Origin: Bos javanicus
Taxonomy: Eukaryota; Chordata; Mammalia; Artiodactyla; Bovidae
Reading direction: 5' to 3'
DNA: 64,000 bases
Assembly: GCF_032452875.1 (NCBI RefSeq)
Contig: NC_083877.1
Coordinates: forward strand, 52,207,724 to 52,271,723
The position numbers were made by a program, and so were the translations under genes. A model generated the notes under the pieces. The model ran no database searches and was not told the origin of the DNA. It saw only the letters and a list, made by a program, of their open reading frames with translations. Positions 60,216 to 64,000 of the stretch are shown piece after piece. Position 1 is the stretch's first letter, and each line of letters opens with the position of its first letter.

Positions 60216-60539
60216 CTCAATAGAGGAAGACTTTCCCTCTCTGTTGTTGGCTGCTGCTGCTGCTGCTTTAAAGCCCAAACCCTCCCTTCCTACCAAGCTC
60301 TCCAGGACGCTCCTGCCCTGAACACTTACCCTCGTGAATCTCAATGCTTTTTGAGACCGTGTCTTCTTTAGAGTCATCAATATGTGTGTCTGTCCCCTTC
60401 CCAGTGGTGAGCTTCCAGAGGGGGAGGGTCCAGACTCACCCTAGTCTGAATTCCCAGTGTGGCACCAACACAGAAGACACTCAAGGAATATAAGAAATGT
60501 TGATGTTGCTGAACAAAATTCCAGATGCTCCTGTAAGAT

Positions 60540-60830
60540 TTGCTCCTTCTGCAGATGAGGAAACTGAGACCAGAGAATCTAACTGATGTCACGCAGGCTT
60601 TCCCAATGTCACACACCCTGTGCTTTACCATCTCAATCATCATCATCATCACCCCAGCTCTGTCTGCATTTTCCCTGCTGCATATGCCTTTTCTCATCAA
60701 AACCTCACCATAACCAAAAGCATGGATACTATTATCACCTCCATTTTACCAAGGAGGGAACTGAGACCTAGGGGTATTAGGTTAAATGGTGAATAGCTGG
60801 GATTAGACCTGTAGTCTTCTAACTCCAGGG
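60540..60830 (+). mobile_element. Two MIR-like fragments
   Basis: 60545-60605 ('gcagatgaggaaactgagac') and 60715-60825 ('tcacctccattttaccaagg', 'gctgggattagacctgtagt'). Confidence 0.65.
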
Positions 60831-61394
60831 CCCCCCCCCCTTTTTTTTACTACACCCTTCCTGCATCCTTCTATCCACTCACCCTTCTAAAAAAGAGTCT
60901 AAAAGATGGGTCTGCCTTCCAATAAAAAGTGGTCAACATTGTGTTAGCTTCAGAGGTATAGCACTTTGATAAAAAAAAAATAAATAAAAATAAGCCAAAA
61001 GAAGTGGTCAAAATATGGCTGTTGAAAGTCAATATGGATTAGAGATAGCTGCATGATTACCTCAGGAGAAAAAGACTAGTGAATGTTGTTGTTATGTTGC
61101 CTTGAGGAGAAAGGAAATGGGCTGCTGTTCAGACAGGCCCAAGATAACCTGGCATCAGTGTATATTTATATTATGGCAGCCACCCAAGTGATTGCTCAAG
61201 ATGGAGTCAGCATTTGAGAGGAAGGGTGGGCTATGGAATCATTTCTCCTCCATCTATCCAAGTCTTTCATATTGTTAATACTTTTTGTACTGCATTATAG
61301 TTCATTACAAAAGCAGCAGACTTCGTATTCACTCGTGACCTCTTGGTGGAAACTTGATCTTGCTTACATCCAAGCCTGTCTGGTGCCTAGAACA

Positions 61395-61572
61395 GTAATT
61401 GGCACGTAGTAAATGCACAATAAATAATGAATGGGTGAAGAAATGATATTACAGAGTAATTGGCACATAGTAAATGTGCAATAAACACTGAATGAGTGAA
61501 GAAATATTACAGAGTAATTGGTATGTTGCAAGTGCACAGCAAATGTTGGATGAATGAAGAAATGATATTACA
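61395..61572 (+). repeat. Three tandem copies of a MIR tail
   Basis: Units begin GTAATTGG at 61395, 61456 and 61514 (61, 58 and about 59 bases). Each has the MIR 3' words 'ggcacatagtaaatg..caataaa' and 'gaatgagtgaagaaa', with increasing divergence in the third. Confidence 0.85.
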
Positions 61573-61713
61573 GGGGGTTCCCCAGTAGTCTAGTGGTTAG
61601 GACTTGGTATTTTCATAGCTGAGATCTGGGTTCAACCCCTGACCTGGGAAATAATATCTCACAAGTCACACAGTGCAGCCACATAAAGAAATAGGGGAAA
61701 AAAAAAAAAAAAG
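61573..61713 (+). mobile_element. CHR-type SINE in third MIR-tail copy
   Basis: Flanked by perfect GATATTACA at 61564-61572 and 61714-61722. 'agtagtctagtggttagga' head and A17 tail. Confidence 0.92.
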
Positions 61714-62524
61714 GATATTACATACCAATCCTTCAGCTCACTCATAGTCAAGCAAAACTAAGACTAAGCTCCTTTCTAATCCAGCTTCTAATGGAGGTGA
61801 GAGTCTCCAAGCAGTTTGTCAGCTCAAGCAGCCAGAGCCCCAGGATTGTCCCCAGGACTGTCCCAGCCAGGTAAGTTCCCCACACCAGCTGGCACTAAGG
61901 GCTACAGGAGCTGTGGGTGGGCAGATGCCAGGCTCTGGCCTATGCTACGGCCAATCCATGCCAGGCCAACACCTAAGGAACTGCAAGAGAGGGGACTGGA
62001 GAGCCCAAAGTGGGAAAGGAGGAGGAGGAGGAAAATATTAATAGGAAGACAGGTAGGGACTGAGCAACCAATGAAAAACTGGAGCTGGCAGAGAAGGGAA
62101 AAAGTCCACAATGAAATCATAGTCCAGGAAATAGGACTTCTGCCCAGCCAGAAGACGTTGGGAGTGAGAGGTGAGGACAGGGACAGAGGCTCTGGTGCAG
62201 ACAGTCACCTCCCTCCCTTTCAGCACTGGTCCGGCCTCCTCCGGGCCCTCCCTGAGCACTGGTGACGGAGGAGGGCCACTGCCCTGGAAGCAACAGACAC
62301 TGTCACACAACTCTCTTAGCTGCCACACCTTCCCATCCACAGTAATAGCCACATGGCTAAAACCTGTCCTAAATTTCTCTGCTGATGCACAGGGCTGTAG
62401 AAAATTTTAGATGTCTGCATAAACACACCTTTCATTTTCTTGAAATCAGTCACTGGATTGCACCTCCTCCCATCCCAGCTCCTGGACTACTCTCGCATTT
62501 CCTTCAGCTTCTGCTTTCTGAGTA

Positions 62525-63615
62525 TGTCAAGGTTGCATATTGTCACCCTGCTTATTTAACTTATATGCAGACTGCATCATGAGAAATGCCAGGCTGGATG
62601 AATCACAAACTGGAATCAAGATTGCCAGGAGAAGTACCAACAACCTCAGAAATGCAGATGGTACCAACCAAATGGCAGAAAGCAAAGAGGAACTAAAGAG
62701 CCTCTTGATGAGAGTGAAAGAGTTCAAAAAACTAAGATCATAGTATCTGGTCCCATCATTTCATGGCAAATAGATGGGGAAAAAATGGAAAGAGTGGCAG
62801 ATTTTCTTTTCTTGGGCTCCAAAATCACTGTGGACGGTGACTGCAGTCATGAAATTAAAGGAAGGAAAGTGGTGGCAAACCCAGACAAAGTAGTAAAAAG
62901 CAGAGATGTCACTTTGTCAACAAAGGTCCATATAGTCAAAGCTATGGTTTTTCCAGGGCTTCCCTGGTGGCTCAGGCAGTAAAGAATCCGCCTGCAATGT
63001 GGGAGACCTGGGTTGGAGACCTGGGTTTGATCCCTGGGTTGGAACGATTCCCTGGAGAAAGGCATGGCAAACCACTCCAGTAGTCTTGCCTGGAAAATCC
63101 CCATGGACAGAGGAGCCTGGAGGGCTACTGTTCATGGGGTCACAAAGTCAGACACGACTGAGCGAATAAGCACATGGTTTTTCCAGTAGTCATGTATGGA
63201 TGTGAGAGTTGTACTATAAAGAAGGCTGAGTGCCAAAAAATTGATGCTTTTGAATTGTGGTGCTGAATAAGACTATTGACAGTTCCTTGGACTGCAAGGA
63301 GGTCAAACCAGTCAGTCCTAAAGTAAATCAACACTGGATTTGATTCCAATGAATGAATATTCATTGGAAGGCCTGAGGCTCCAATACTTTGGCCACCTGA
63401 TGCAAAGAGCTGACACATTGAAAAAAGGCCCTGATGCTGGGAAAGATTGAAGGCAGGAAGAGAAGGAGGCGACAGAGAATGAGATGGTTGGATGGCATCA
63501 CTGACTCAGTGGACATCAATTTGAGCAAGCTCTGGGAGATAGTGATGGACAGGGAAGCCTGGTGTGTCCATGGGGTCACAAAGAGTCGGACATGACTTAG
63601 TGACTGAACAACTGC
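62525..63615 (+). mobile_element. BovB LINE, decayed, with a nested SINE
   Basis: Starts 'tcaaggttgcatattgtcac'. At the RT catalytic site the frame reads NADG (62651-62662) in place of YADD, so it is dead. A deletion of about 35 bases follows near 62720. The 3' end reads ATGACTTAGTGACTGAACAA. Confidence 0.92.
62957..63173 (+). mobile_element. Bov-tA SINE nested in BovB
   Basis: Flanked by perfect ATGGTTTTTCCAG at 62944-62956 and 63174-63186, sequence that belongs to BovB. The head carries a short duplication of GAGACCTGGGTT. Confidence 0.95.
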
Positions 63616-64000
63616 TTTCTGAATTATCTGTGGTGCTCTCTTCTGAGCTCTCTCCAAACTCTCTACCGGCATTTTTAGCTGAGGAGCTCTGATGGGACCC
63701 ACTTATCCAGCAAAGTCCTGAGTGGCAAAGACAACCCACATTTCTTGGCAGAACCCATCAGGAACAGGACACACAGGAGGTGAACCCAGGTGATGCCCGG
63801 CTTCCTGGTATTTTTGCTCTCTTCACTCTTCTGTCTTTGAGGGTTCCCTTTTTTTACCCTCTTCTATTCAGGTATCACAACACCTCAAAGTCCTGGCATA
63901 TTCCTATTCTGAATGCCAAACAGAGACCAACTTTTCACAACACAAAAAGGACACATTTCCAACCCAAGGATAAGGGTACTGAATTACAAAGCTCCTTTGG

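Larger units (their letters stand above)
59401..64000. other. Upstream flank of MYZAP, no gene seen
   Basis: No exon is supported here. It holds ancient repeats, MIR copies, a CHR SINE and a BovB copy. In human the next gene upstream is CGNL1, but no CGNL1 sequence is recognised before position 64000. Positions 61725-62520 and 63620-64000 show no named element. Confidence 0.7.

Noticed and set aside
63620..64000. Possible 3' end of the upstream neighbour (CGNL1 in human)
   Set aside because: No coding match or polyadenylation-type 3' end can be supported from these bases.

Overview
The window is nuclear DNA from a ruminant mammal, most likely a bovid. The evidence is the dense load of ruminant repeats: Bov-tA and Bov-A2 SINEs, CHR-type tRNA-Glu SINEs, BovB (RTE) LINEs and a ruminant L1 3' end, over older mammalian MIR, L2, L1, MLT1 and MER5 copies. 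I cannot name the species from sequence alone.

Only one gene is supported: MYZAP (myocardial zonula adherens protein, part of the GCOM1/MYZAP-POLR2M complex locus), on the minus strand. Ten coding exons can be placed to the base, all with GT/AG boundaries: 59216-59151, 45366-45280, 30391-30236, 26100-26008, 22179-22066, 18303-18151, 12756-12631, 11464-11336, 7305-7226 and 5810-5705. Joined, they encode the first 370 residues without a frameshift or stop. The human protein is about 466 residues, so roughly the last 96 residues lie beyond position 1 of the window. Exon 1 sits in a GC-rich, TATA-less CpG island (about 59140-59400) that is the probable promoter.

Layout: 59400-64000 is upstream flank (ancient repeats, a triplicated MIR tail, a CHR SINE, a BovB copy with a SINE nested in it). 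Intron 1 (45367-59150) and intron 2 (30392-45279) are the two large introns and hold most of the SINEs. Introns 3 to 9 are shorter and carry L1, BovB and SINE copies. Positions 1-5704 are part of intron 10 and include a perfect 42-bp minisatellite. I found no RNA gene, no CRISPR array, no second protein-coding gene and no retrocopied gene that survives scrutiny.

The product is a coiled-coil protein of cardiac intercalated discs and other cell junctions that links junction complexes to Rho-dependent SRF signalling. Exons 2 to 8 are all multiples of three and phase 0, so each can be skipped without breaking the frame. I did not find an undescribed biological system. The most interesting signals are SINEs sitting within about 60 bases of two splice donors, open reading frames running from exons 6 and 7 into their introns, several local tandem duplications, and dated nests of transposons with readable target-site duplications.
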